Source: Laguncularia racemosa (taxonomy: Eukaryota > Streptophyta > Magnoliopsida > Myrtales > Combretaceae). Taken from it: a stretch of 64,000 nucleotides of DNA. Position numbers and translations under genes: made by a program. The notes below the pieces were generated by a model. The model saw only the letters and a list, made by a program, of their open reading frames with translations, did no database searches and was not told the DNA's origin. Below are positions 40,107 through 51,150 of the stretch, one piece after another (position 1 is the first letter of the stretch; each line of letters starts with the position of its first letter). The stretch spans positions 62,001-126,000 of the forward strand of contig JBBMOL010000304.1 in NCBI GenBank assembly GCA_037954665.1, read 5' to 3'.

Positions 40107-41399
40107 ATGGCGTGTGTCAAAGAATTTTATGGAAGTTTAAGTCTTGCAGAAGGGAATGTTTTAGTTTCCAGGGTATGTGATCAAGACATTACAATTTCTA
40201 GGGCAGATGTAATTAAATGTCTACACCTACATGATGTAAATGATGATGTAGAGATTACGAACATGCCTAGGAATGATCTATTTGCTGCTATAAATGGAGG
40301 CTTACAAATGGATTATGGAAAAGAAGCAATGGTCATTGATTTCAAGTTGTTTTCTCGAATCATACACAAGATCATTGTTGAATGTCTATGTCCAAGGAAG
40401 GGCAGTTCTACTTCAATGTCCATAGAACATGCTCAAATTATCTATGCGATGATTAACAAAAAGAATGTGGACATGGCTTCTAGAGTCATTGATCAAATAT
40501 GGAGAAATAAAGAAAGTTTGGTATTTGGGAATATACTCATGCGGTTGTTTGTATTTAAAGGGATAGTTTTACCTACCGGCTCTTTTGAACCTATTAAGTT
40601 AAAGAGGATAGGTAAAGAAGTTTTTCATCATATGTCGATCTTTGTTAAGGATTGTTTGTGGTATGCGAATGATGGTGCACATTTTGTCCATCAAAGGCAT
40701 ATGAAAAGAATTGTTCCTTTTGGAACTTCTTCAATATCTATTCAAGAAGGAGGTTCAAAACCTAGTTCAAAACCTAGAATAGAGTTTGAAACAGATCATG
40801 GGAAGAAACCATATGCTGATGAGGCTGGGAAGAGTGGAACAAAAGAAGTTATATCCAATGTTGATCTGGAACAAATGAAGAATGTTATTCGAGATAGTTT
40901 GAAACATGAGCTATCGGGTTTAGTTAAGACAGCTTTGACAAATGAAGTTCATCAACGATCTGATCTGAGGAGACTAGAATCAATGGAGTTACAAGTTAAA
41001 CAAACTTTTGATATTCTTTCTGATATCAAGAAGAATTCTGAAAAAATGCTTACCGATCTCCATCACTATAGAATTCTCTATGATAAATTTAGTGCGAGAG
41101 TCAAACAAGATTTATCTAATAATGTGATTGCTTTTGACAAATTTGTCTCTCAAGTGAGGAAGATTGGAGATTCAGTTTCTAACTCCTTCAAGACTTTGGA
41201 CTCCAAGACGGAAAAAACCTCCCAATCTGTCACAAGTCTTTATGGTGAAATCAAACTGTTCTTATCCAACAAATTTCCAGATTATGTTCGCTCTGGCACC
41301 CATATCATCGACTTGGATACTTTACCAGAGAAACCTTCTTCTACCAAACCTTCCACCACTCACTCTACCTCTCGAGTCACAAGATCCAGAAAATCTTAG
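40107..41399 (+). CDS. Post-pol ORF of A2, C-terminal part (putative plant transposon-type domain, coiled coil)
   Basis: 430 codons. It begins inside a domain: VKEFYGSLSLAEGNVLVSRV, ISRADVIKCLHLHDVNDDVE and SLVFGNILMRLFVFKGIVLP fit, from memory, the post-pol protein of Sirevirus-like copia elements, often labelled envelope-like or putative plant transposon protein. Residues about 250-390 are helical and rich in Leu/Lys/Asp (MELQVKQTFDILSDIKKNSE, YGEIKLFLSNKF), a likely coiled coil. The end is Ser/Thr/Pro-rich. No transmembrane segment is evident, so an envelope role is doubtful. The function is unknown. The frame is long and undamaged. Confidence 0.7.
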   Translation: MACVKEFYGSLSLAEGNVLVSRVCDQDITISRADVIKCLHLHDVNDDVEITNMPRNDLFAAINGGLQMDYGKEAMVIDFKLFSRIIHKIIVECLCPRKGSSTSMSIEHAQIIYAMINKKNVDMASRVIDQIWRNKESLVFGNILMRLFVFKGIVLPTGSFEPIKLKRIGKEVFHHMSIFVKDCLWYANDGAHFVHQRHMKRIVPFGTSSISIQEGGSKPSSKPRIEFETDHGKKPYADEAGKSGTKEVISNVDLEQMKNVIRDSLKHELSGLVKTALTNEVHQRSDLRRLESMELQVKQTFDILSDIKKNSEKMLTDLHHYRILYDKFSARVKQDLSNNVIAFDKFVSQVRKIGDSVSNSFKTLDSKTEKTSQSVTSLYGEIKLFLSNKFPDYVRSGTHIIDLDTLPEKPSSTKPSTTHSTSRVTRSRKS

Positions 41400-41496
41400 T
41401 TCTTTGTCTTAAATTTTGTTTTGGAATCAAGTTGTAAAAGACTTCTTTTATCTTTTATGCATCGATTGAGGGGGAGTTATCCCTTTTGCTGTTAAC

Positions 41497-41510
41497 AAAA
41501 AGGGGGAGAA
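41497..41510 (+). promoter_or_regulatory. Second polypurine-like tract of A2
   Basis: AAAAAGGGGGAGAA, nearly identical to the main PPT but 245 bp upstream, followed by TGATTCC instead of the LTR. Confidence 0.6.
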
Positions 41511-41660
41511 TGATTCCATTATGATCAATGCTGCTTATAATGATTCTATTATGATCAATGCTGCTTATAATGATTCTATTATGATCAATGCTACTTATAA
41601 TGATTCTGTATGAATGATTCTATATTGCTTATGAGTGCTTATGATCAATGCAATTATAAT
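41509..41660 (+). repeat. 30-bp tandem repeats before the A2 3' LTR
   Basis: Three nearly identical 30-bp units (41509-41538, 41539-41568, 41569-41598), each with TTATGATCAATGCT, then degenerate units to about 41660. Non-coding, between the post-pol ORF and the PPT. Confidence 0.9.
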
Positions 41661-41740
41661 GATTCTATTGTGCTTAAGATGCTTTTTTGACATGAAAGTT
41701 GTTTCTATATTTTGTTTATCTAATGGTGTTTTGTTATCAT

Positions 41741-41755
41741 AAAAAAGGGGGAGAA
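41741..41755 (+). promoter_or_regulatory. Polypurine tract of A2
   Basis: AAAAAAGGGGGAGAA directly before the 3' LTR (TGTTAAG at 41756). It is the plus-strand primer. Confidence 0.9.
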
Positions 41756-43206
41756 TGTTAAGTTTTCTAATTTAGTTTTGATGTTAACAAAAGAGGAATA
41801 ATGTGTAACGGATGTTTGAGCTTGTCAGAAGTTGTTTCAGAAGATAGTACGTAATTTTTCTAAAGTTGAACAAGGAGACAAAAGCTTGTTCAGAACCTTC
41901 AAATGTGTTATATAGACTATTTTTGTTCTGACAAAAGGTGTTTCAGAAGTTGTGTAGTGTATCCGTAGTTATCGTGTTAATCTTTCAGAAGCACTTTCAG
42001 AACCTTTACACTAGGAGAATAGTTGACAGGTTTGTTTCAGAGGCACTTTCAGAACCTTCATAACAGGAGGACAGTTAACAGGTTTGCTTCTGAAGCACTT
42101 TCAGAACCTTTCAGGTCTGTCACGAATTTTTCCAGATTACGTTCTAATTTTTATACCAATGGTTTTTAATAAATTTCAAAGCCTAGCTCCACGTGTCAAG
42201 TATTTTTGGGTAATATACTTGATGTGTTTTACTAAAGTTGGATTTTATATCATGGGGTTTTTTAATTTACATAAAGTTTTACAAGATTTTATTCAAAGAT
42301 TTCATTTTATGATAAAGTGAGATCGTATAAGATTTACAAGTTTTATCAAGATTTAAATTTAGATATTTGTGCTATATTTTGGGAGATACAGCAGTTACAA
42401 AGATAAGGATAAGAAATATGGTTGTTACATGAAGATATGGTTCCACAATGTGAGGGATATCTTCAACAAACTTGATCTAAGAGACATATCCAAAGAAGAT
42501 CTCAGTCAAATTGATTTATCCAAGCTTATCCTCATCAAGAATATCACGAAATGCAGATTCTCTCCAATAGATCTAACTTATTTTTTAATTACAAAAAATT
42601 CAAAAATAAATTCAAGATTGTCACGTGGAAAGTAGCCGTTATGTTCTCTTCATATAAAGAGTGTTTAATTCAAATGGAAAAGAGAGAAAGTTGTTGAAAA
42701 AAAGGGACACACGAAAAGAAAAGGCTCATACATCTTCAAGCGAAAAATCTTTACATATACATGTGATCTATTATATAGAGGAAATATGATATTCCTCATT
42801 GTTGTTGAAATTCCTTTCGTGAATAAGGAATTGTTTGTTGTTTCATCACTATAGTTGAGTGATTAGCTTAGTAAAGAAGCTAGAAAGACTCAACAGTGAG
42901 ACTTTGCCTTGAAGAGGTTTATGTTGTATATCTTCAATTTGTTTGATATAGTGAAACACAACCGGCATAGACAACCGGGACCCCGGCGTGGAGTTGGAAG
43001 AGAGGACTGACGTGCAAAGCGGAACCTCTATAAATATCTGAGCATTCTATTCTTGTCTACTTTTTATTTACTGCACATTATTGTTCTTCATTATCGTTAT
43101 TCATGTGATTTTATTAGTCAAGAGTTTTGATTGATTTGCGAAAAAGTGAAACTTTAAGTAATTAATCAATTCACCCCCCTCTTGATTAATCTAATTGGGA
43201 CCAACA
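41756..43206 (+). repeat. 3' LTR of A2
   Basis: 1451 bp, same length as the 5' LTR, with a few scattered differences, ending CCAACA before TSD CAACA. Confidence 0.95.
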
Positions 43207-43211
43207 CAACA

Positions 43212-44236
43212 TAAACTTTCCATTCACATATTACATTATAATTCATTAGCTCGCTTACAATTCATTAAACAACTACTTAGCAAACACAACTAACAAAACA
43301 TGATAAGCACGTATTTATACAACTGTTCCTATAGTAATCTTGTGTGTCTCTAACTAAAGTAGGTAATCCTATTAAATTACCAAAAGAAATGTACTTATCT
43401 TGATCATACAAGTGATCTAGGTTTACTTAATTTTCTTCTTATTTTCTAGTCGTTTAATTCCCTTCCCTGGAGTTTCTTCATGTCTAATTCATATTTTAAA
43501 ATAAGAATAAAATAAATTAGAGTCAAATAGGACATATAATTGCTTAATTCGGACAAGAAAGGAACTATGTAGGGAAGCATGGCTTGGGCCACAATTGTTC
43601 TAATGGCAAATTTTTTTATTCAACATGCCATGTCTACGGCCATGCTTGTGTCCGTGTACTTTCAAACTTCAACATGCCCAAGTACATGGTCGTATACTTG
43701 ACTATGTACCTTATTATACAATCTTCCATTCCATCACTCCTTGGTACACTGTCATATACTTAATTGTGTACCCCTTTGTTCGTCACAAACCCTAATTTGT
43801 CTTCCTCCAACTTGTTTCGAATCCTATGTTCTTATAATTTCTAGTTTAACTAATCATTGTATTCATAAATCTAATGTAAACTTAAGTTCTAGAATGTTTA
43901 CTTGACTTGAATTATGCATGGAGGTCCAAATCTAATTGATTTTTTGCTTGTTCCAATCCATCCTTTGATCTGATCTCTATTAGATTAATTGTGTAATTCT
44001 CTTCTGAGTCACCTTAGTTCTCTATAGGGGCCCTCTCTCTCTTTAGGTTTTTGAAATTCACAAATGCACAAATGAGTAGAAGAGAAACCTTAGGTGAGTT
44101 CTGGGCTTTTATATTTCAACTAGGAAAACACAACTTTGTCCCCATCTCTTAACCTTATTTGTAAAATTACCTTCAATCTTATATTATTTATGTTATTATT
44201 TTACTTAATAATTATGATTATATATATGTATATACA
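43212..44236 (-). repeat. 3' LTR of E, inner part
   Basis: Continues the LTR broken at 33000 and aligns with about 50120-51150. It contains decayed GTACAC/GGCCATG/CCGTG words at 43575-43790, remnants of the palindrome cluster seen in B and G. The inner boundary near 44236 is approximate. Confidence 0.75.
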
Positions 44237-44254
44237 TATATTGGAATTGGAAAG

Positions 44255-44485
44255 AGTTTTGGATGCTTTTTCTTCATTTCTTTTTCTAATTCCCATTTTG
44301 CTTCTCGTTCTATTTGATTTGTCTACTGTACTTTGACATAGCGAATTCTTCTTCTTCTTAATACTTGTTTCTTCATGTCCACTATTCTCACAGGTCTCTT
44401 TATAGAGGATAAGTCTAGTTACACCTTCAAAGGTTCCAAAAACTAACACTTGGTCTAGGTTTGATATATACTTCCTCAACATCAA
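44255..44485 (-). pseudogene. Chromodomain and integrase C-terminus of E
   Basis: The minus strand reads MLRKYISNLDQVLVFGTFEG, the conserved end of Tekay/Del integrase (family form MLRKY...DPSHVL). After a one-base shift it reads RPVRIVDMKKQVLRRRRIRY, VKVQ-stop and EREAKWELEKEMKKKHP, a recognisable chromodomain. TAG stands in place of the Trp expected in VKVQW. In the family the chromodomain directs insertion to marked chromatin. Confidence 0.75.
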
Positions 44486-44639
44486 TACATAAAACTCATC
44501 ATGTATCTAGACTAACCTATAAGCGATTGTTCTAACTCTTTCTAGAATTTCAAATAAACCCATGTATCTCAGACTCAACATGCCCTGCAGTCTAAACTTG
44601 ATTACCCCTTTACTTAGAGTTATCTTTAGTACAACTTTA

Positions 44640-45400
44640 TCCTTTACTTAAAATTCTAAGAGGCATCGCCATTTGTTTTCATAACTTTTTTGACCTTATC
44701 TACTACCTCCTACATTATCTCTGGCCTTAGTATCCGTCTTTCTCGCACTTCATCCTAATGTAAGGGAGATCCACACTTCCTACTATATAATGCTTCATAT
44801 GAAACCATCTGTATAGTAGCTTAGTAACTGTTATTGTACGCAAATTCCATTAAGGGTAAGTGATCACTCAAATTACCTCATTGATCCAATACACAAGCTC
44901 ATAGTAGATCTTCTAGAATTTGGATAGTTTTCTTAGACTACCCATTTGTTTGAGGATGAAATACAACATTAAGCTAAAGTTTAGTTCCTAGGGCTTGATG
45001 TTGACTTTTCCAAAACCTGTTTACAAACCAAATATCCCTATCAGATGTAATAGTGATTAGTACCCCATGTAATTTGATGATCTCCTTGATGCACATTTGA
45101 GCAAGCTTTTCTAATCTATAGTCAACCTTAATTGGCAAGAAATGGGTAGACTTGGTCAATCTATCAACTATAACCCAGATTGTATCATATTTCTCCTTAA
45201 TTCTCGGAAGTGCTGTGATGAAATCCATAGTTACATGTTCTTACTTCCGTTTAAGTATAGGAAAGGATTGTAACTCACCTGTTAGTCTTTGGTGCTCAAT
45301 CCTTATTTGCTAACATGTGAGACACTTGGACACATATTCCGCTATCTCCCACTTCATATTTTGCCACCAATAATTATTCGTCAAATCCATGTACATCTTA
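44640..45400 (-). pseudogene. Integrase of E
   Basis: The open part 44974-45228 reads MDFITALPRIKEKYDTIWVI, VDRLTKSTHFLPIKVDYRLE and SDRDIWFVNRFWKSQHQALG, a Del-type integrase core with two of the catalytic Asp. Stops follow on both sides. The zinc-binding region at about 45290-45390 and the part with the catalytic Glu (44880-44960) are recognisable but interrupted. Confidence 0.85.
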
Positions 45401-45739
45401 ATGCTTTTTGGGTATACTGTGTATCTTGAGTAATGTGCTTCTTTCATTATCTTCTTCTTTAACTCTTTATTATTTAGAACACACCATCTAATGCCATACT
45501 TAACTACCCCTTCAACATTTAACTCAAATTTTATGGCTTTACCCTATTTTATTTTTCTCTTTATCTTTTGAATTCCAAGATCTCCAATTTGTGTGGTTTT
45601 AATCTAATCAATAATACTAAGTTAGATACTAAGTGTAGCTAACCTATTTCCCACTTCTTATGTCACCATCTCCAATTCTAATTTATTCATATCTTCTAAT
45701 ATTCCTCTTTAAGATGTGATTAATGCTACAAGATTTATT

Positions 45740-46960
45740 TGTTTCTTCCTAGTTAGAGCATCGACAATCACATTAACTTTTCTAAGGTTATAATGAATTT
45801 CTACACCATAATCATTCATTAATTCTAGCCATCTCTTATGCCTTATACTCAATTGTTTCTAGGTAAATAGATACTTCAAACTTTTACGATATGCAAATAT
45901 TTTAAACTTCTCCCCATAAAGATAGTCTCTCCATAATTTCAATGTCAAGATCATAGCTACTAACTCCAGGTCATTGTTAATGTAATTCTTCTTATACCGT
46001 TTTAGCTAGTGAGAGGCATATGTAGTGACTCTCCCATTCTACATAAGTACATACCCCAAACCTTGATTTGAGGCATCATTGAGCACTTCAAACTCTTCCT
46101 ATGTCTTTGGTAGGGCTAACACTAAAACTATCATTAATTTCTTCTTTAATGTTGTGAAACTATTTTGTCAATCTTCATTCCATTCAAATTTGACCTTTTT
46201 CTTTGTCAATTGTGTTAAAGGAGTTTGTAGTTAAGATAATCCTTCTACATAGTGTATGTAGTACCACTAATCCCAGAAAACTTCTCACCTCTATCACAGT
46301 TCTCGATCTTAGCTAATCAGTTACTACCTTTATCTTCTCAAGATCTACTAATATTCCATTCTTATTAACTACATGTCCTAAGAAGGATACCCGTTCCACC
46401 CAAAGCTCACTCTTACTGAATTTAGCATATAGCTTTTCTTCCTTGAGTCTTTCAAATACTATTCTAAGATTTGTTTCAGATTCTTCTCTACTTTTGAAAT
46501 AGATGAGGATATCATCTATGAAAACTACTATAAACTAGTCTAGCCAATCTCTAAGTACTCCTTTCATTAGGCCCATGAAGGCTGCTAGAGTGTTTATTAA
46601 ACCAAAAGGTATCACCAAAAACCCGCGGTGCTTATACTAAGTCCTAAAAGCATTCTTCTATAGATCTTCGCTGATTCTCAATTAATGGTACCTTAATCTT
46701 AAGTCAATTTTGGATAAAACTTGAGCTCTTTGTAATTGATCAAATAGGTCATCAATCATAGGGAGAGGATATTTATTCTTAATTATGACTCATTTGAGCT
46801 CCCTATAATCTATACATAGCCTCATACTCCCATCCTTCTTCTTGAAAAACAACATTAGAGCATCCTATACTAAGACACTTAATCTGATAAACCCACTATC
46901 TTGTAACTCTTAAAGTTAAGTCTTCAATTCAGACAATTCATTAGGTGCCATTTTGTATGG
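45740..46960 (-). pseudogene. Reverse transcriptase and RNase H of E
   Basis: Minus-strand fragments in several frames: KKKDGSMRLCIDYRELK near 46800-46860, DDLFDQLQRAQVLSKIDLR near 46700-46760, IPFGLINTLAAFMGLMKGVL near 46560-46620, FIVVFIDDILIYF near 46500-46540, and SFLGHVVNKNGI near 46350-46400. RNase H follows at lower coordinates to about 45740. At least ten stops occur, mostly where Trp or Gln is expected. Confidence 0.75.
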
Positions 46961-47268
46961 TGCTTTAGATATTGGTACCGTTATTAGTATTAAATTAATA
47001 TAAAACTCTATCTTTCTAACTGGTAGCAAGGTCAATTAATTCTCTAGAAAGACATCTACATACTCATTCACTACATGTACTGCTTCCAATTTCATGACTT
47101 GTTATACCTTTACTGATAAGGTTAACAATCTTCTTTTATTTCACAACTCATAAGTTGGAAAAGTTAAAGACCTTTGTGGATTTAACTTGAATCCAACTTG
47201 TTCATCATTAGGGAAATTAAAATTAACCACCAGTTGTGATAATCTATAGTGGCATAATACTTAAACAG

Positions 47269-47560
47269 CTAATTCACTCCTAATATCAAGTTAAACTCAG
47301 TCATCGTTAATATGAACAATTCAGTAGATATTTTCTTACCCTGTATTACAATTTTCACAACTTTACATATTTGATCTAATTTCCCTTCTACTCCAAAAGG
47401 AATATTTACAACCATAGCATCACTCAACATAACAGGTTTTAATCCACATACATTTATAAACATCGGTGATCAGGATACCAAAAGAAATGTTAAAGCCATA
47501 TCAAATAATACATAGGCAATATTTGAGTTTATAAGCAGTGTACCTGTTATGGTATCATGA
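47269..47560 (-). pseudogene. Aspartic protease of E
   Basis: The open part 47269-47463 contains VVNIPFGVEGKLDQICKVVK and ELFILTMTEFNLILGVN, the second half of a Tekay/Del protease (family form DVILGMDWL). The upstream half with the active site (about 47470-47560) is broken. Confidence 0.65.
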
Positions 47561-47967
47561 TCAAAGGCATCCTACTACTGTTGCTATTATAATGTAAACA
47601 CCCTACCTAGTGCTTTCTACTTTGGTTCAGCATTTTGATGTTTGCCTAATGGTCCTCTAGGTGCAGGTCTTGTAGGCTGTTGTGCTTATTATGGTGCAGC
47701 TGCCTAGTTGTGAGGAGTACTACACTCAAATGACCTATGTCCTCTCTACTAATATGTATAGTAGAAGGTCGAAGGGAAGGTCCTTTTTATGCAATTTCTA
47801 CTGGTGTGTCTTATCTTACTATAAGAAAAACATGCCCCTTCAAGCCAATTACATTGCTATAGATCATGGGATCCGAAACACTTGGAATGTCTCACACCTA
47901 GTCTTGCTTGTAGTGGTGGGGGTAGTGCTAGAGGTGCTAACCTAGTTTGAAGAGATCTATGCGCATA

Positions 47968-48007
47968 AGCCATAGATCTAGCTCAATAGCCATAGATCTA
48001 GCTCAAT
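47968..48007. repeat. 20-bp tandem duplication in E gag
   Basis: AGCCATAGATCTAGCTCAAT occurs twice in direct succession. Confidence 0.9.
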
Positions 48008-48149
48008 ACACAACTAACCTCTTAGCTTTGTTTGTATATGGTACGTTGGTGATAGGCCTTTTCCCTAAAACTAAACCTGATCTACGGGGTAGTTGTTCCT
48101 TTGGTCTCTTCCTACTTTGTTCCAAGTATTTTACCTTATCAACTACCTC

Positions 48150-48338
48150 AGCATAAGTAGTTAACTAAAAAGCCCCCACTTTATGTTGTAGGGTAAGGTT
48201 TAATCCTCTCAAAAACTTTCTTGCTCTTAAGGCATTGTCCCCTCAGCATAAGTAGTTAACTAAAAAGCCCCCACTTTACGTTGTAGGGTAGGCTCCAATC
48301 CTCTAAAAAACTTTCTTGCTCTTGAGGCATTGTCCCTT
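48150..48338. repeat. 94-bp tandem duplication in E gag
   Basis: CAGCATAAGTAGTTAACTAA at 48150 recurs at 48244. The copies differ at a few bases, so the event is not recent. Confidence 0.9.
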
Positions 48339-49322
48339 CTCATTACTTCTAACATGAATTTGCTTAAATGGTTCAATTTTGCTTCAAAAGCCTCTACAAA
48401 TCTACTACCCTACTAGTAGTTATAATAGTCAACTTCCATCCAATATCTAATGTTGCTAGGGAAGTACTTTTTATCAAATAACTCCTTAAATCTCTACCAC
48501 CAAATAAGAGCTCCTATTAACCTAGAAGTATTAGTCTACCAGTCCACAACTATTCCCTTTAGCATATAAGTAGCAAATCTTGCCTTCCTATCTTTAGGAA
48601 CCATGTAGGCTTCAAAAGTCTTTTCAGTTTCATTAATCTAATACTTAACTTTGATTAGATCATCAACCTTTAGGTGAAATTCCTTAGCTAGCCTCACAAA
48701 TTCATTTAGTCTATAAGGTTCCTCTATAGGCCTAACGAGTCTTATACCTTGTTGCTGCTGTTGTTATTATGCCAACATTCCCACTAAAGCATTTATAGTC
48801 TCTAGTAACTAAGTAGCTGTGACATTATCCTACTTTGAGATTCCCTAGTAAGGTGGTCTTTGAAGGGTCCTAGCCTTTAGGGTATCTCTACCCTATTCAG
48901 TAGTAGATTATCTAGTAGTAGATGAACTTGAATGATGCTTCTCCTTAGAGGAATTTTGTGTAAATTAAGATAAGAGAATAATTCTAGAGTCAAGATTTAT
49001 AGGGGAAGTTAATAATAGTATACATCTATGTATACTCAAGTCTAAACATAAAGACCAACATATTCATAAATAGAATTTGCAAAGAGAGTATAATTATATA
49101 AAGCAATTACAAAATAATAAAATATAATCCATAATTGTTCCTTAATTTACCCACTCTCTTCATTTCTTATGATGATATAGGTCATGTATTTAATCTTCTA
49201 ATGTTTCAACTTACTTTCTATTGATTGAATTTGATACTTATTGATCATCACTTAATTCTAGGAATCATCAACCTAATCTCTCTTTAATCATAACCTAAGT
49301 TCTAAGAATCATCAAAACCTAG

Positions 49323-49334
49323 GCTTTGATATCA
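49323..49334 (-). promoter_or_regulatory. Decayed primer binding site of E
   Basis: GCTTTGATATCA, two transitions from GCTCTGATACCA, shortly before the 5' LTR end at 49342. Confidence 0.65.
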
Positions 49335-49341
49335 CTTAAGT

Positions 49342-51150
49342 TGTAATGTCCTGGAACTCGAAACATCATGGCACATCACATGTCACTATCACAGAGTGAC
49401 ATGCTAAAGCTCTAAAACTCTATACCACTTCAAAACCTATTCATCTCCATTAACATTCAAAAAAATATAACCTCAATAACATAAGCGAATGACTCATAGG
49501 TGAGTCATTCCAATCTTCCTTTTTTCATACAATCCCAAAATAAACATCTATTCTTATATAACATTTAACATAACTAGGAGTCTACTGACATCTCATTATT
49601 TCTAATTCAACTACTAAAATTCAAATCACAATTCTTTAGAATTTCCATCACTCATTCTTCACATAATAATATTGCTCTTTTCTATACTCATCTATGTAAT
49701 GTTAGACTAAATTTCCATGTTCATAATATTTGACATGCCATCGTTCTCACCTACAACTAAAAAAAGTAAACAAGAGGGGTGAGCCTAAGCTTAGTACATG
49801 CATACTGCACCCATATGTGTGTGACACATTACATTAATAACACATGAATATGTACAAAATTAGTCCACAACACAACCATACATCAGAATTACACTTCATA
49901 ATCAATTATACAATATAAATGTACTCATGACCTTGATACACACATAATTTTTTCCTAGTGAGAATTGCCACTATGAGCCCCATCTAACCCTAATCTACCT
50001 TAGATCATTTCAATATATGGCTCTACTCGGAATAACGCAGTATATTGATCATTGAGGTGCCCCCTAGTGGAACTGATACTACAAGCTCCTAGATCGAGTC
50101 AAGCACAAGCAAGATACAACTTTCCATTCACATATTGCATTACAAGTCATTAGCTCTCATACAATTCATTAAATAACTACTTAGCAAACATAACCAACAA
50201 AACAAGGTAAGCACATACCTGTATAGTTGTTGCTATAGTAATCTTGTGCGTCTCTAACTAAAGTAGGTAATCATGTTAAATTAAAAAGAACTACACTTAG
50301 CTTAATCATACAAGTAATCTAAGTTTACTTAATGTTCTACTTATTTTCTAGTTGTTTAATTCCCTTTCCCAAAGTATCTTCACGTTTAATTCATATTTTG
50401 AAATAAGAATAAAATAAATTAAAGTTAAATAGGACATATCATTGCTTAATACGATCAATAAAGGAATTGTGTAAGGAAGCATGGCTTGGAGCACGGTTGT
50501 GCTAATGGTCGTATACCCTTCTATAATATTTTTTTATCCAACTAACCCAAGTATATGACCGTACTTATGGCCATGTACTTTCAAACTTCAAAATGCTCAA
50601 GTACACAATTGTATACTTGATTATGTACCTTACTATATAATCTTCCATTTCAACATGCCTTCGTATATCGTCGTATATCCCCCTGTTTATCATAAACCCT
50701 AATTTTTCCTCCTCTAATTTGTTCTGAATCCTAAGTTTCTATGATTTCTAGTCTAACTAATCATTGTATTCATAAATCTAATGTAAAATTAAGTTCTAAA
50801 ATGCTTACTTGACTTGAATTACACTTAGAGGTGTTCATTTAATTGATCTTTTGCTTGTTCCAATCCATCCTTTTATCCAATCTCTATTGGATTAGTTATG
50901 TGATTCTCTTCTAAGTTGCCTTAGTTCTCTATAGGGACCCTCTCTCACTCTTTACATTTCTTAAATTGGTCAATATGCAAATGAGTAAAAGAGAAACCTT
51001 AGGTGATTTTTAGGCTTTTCTAATCTAGTTAAGAAGAGACAACTTTGCCTTCATCTCTTATCCTTATTTGTAAAATTGTCCTCAATCTTATATTGTTTAT
51101 ATTATTATTTTACTTAATAATAATGATTACATATATATATATATATTACA
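49342..51150 (-). repeat. 5' LTR of E
   Basis: About 1.8 kb, aligning with the split left LTR. It begins TGTAATGTCC on the plus strand; the right end falls within TATATATTACA and is approximate. Confidence 0.8.

Larger units (their letters stand above)
33001..43206 (+). mobile_element. Ty1/copia LTR retrotransposon A2 (Sirevirus-like), full length, inactivated
   Basis: 10.2 kb with LTRs 33015-34465 and 41756-43206, PBS 34468-34479, gag, protease, integrase, RT, RNase H, a post-pol ORF and PPT. TSD CAACA lies at 32996-33000 and 43207-43211. Joining the flanks restores the E LTR as seen at about 50095-50120, which confirms the boundaries. Coding is interrupted by a handful of stops, mostly Trp or Gln codons changed by one transition, so this is the youngest and most complete element here. 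Confidence 0.95.
47640..48960 (-). pseudogene. Gag of E with decayed zinc knuckle
   Basis: The minus strand near 47690-47765 reads YYTY-stop-stop-RGHRSFECSTP, a CCHC knuckle whose first cysteines became Tyr. The region 48350-48720 resembles gypsy gag (segments around lysine-rich FEAYMVPKDRKARFATYMLK). No frame exceeds about 90 codons. Two local duplications lie within it. Confidence 0.6.
32305..51150 (-). mobile_element. Ty3/gypsy chromodomain element E (Tekay/Del-like), heavily eroded, split by A2
   Basis: The minus strand holds gag, protease, RT, RNase H, integrase and chromodomain remnants between about 44255 and 48960. The 5' LTR lies right (49342-about 51150). The 3' LTR lies left and is split by A2 (32305-33000 plus 43212-about 44236). 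LTR copies align over most of their length (for example CCATTAACATTCA, AATAATTATGATTA). A decayed PBS complement, GCTTTGATATCA, is at 49323-49334. Outer ends are approximate and I found no convincing TSD. Numerous TAG/TAA stops show great age. Confidence 0.85.

Noticed and set aside
36600..41400. Considering the A2 post-pol ORF a true viral envelope gene
   Set aside because: No signal peptide or transmembrane segment is visible; the label envelope-like would be positional only.
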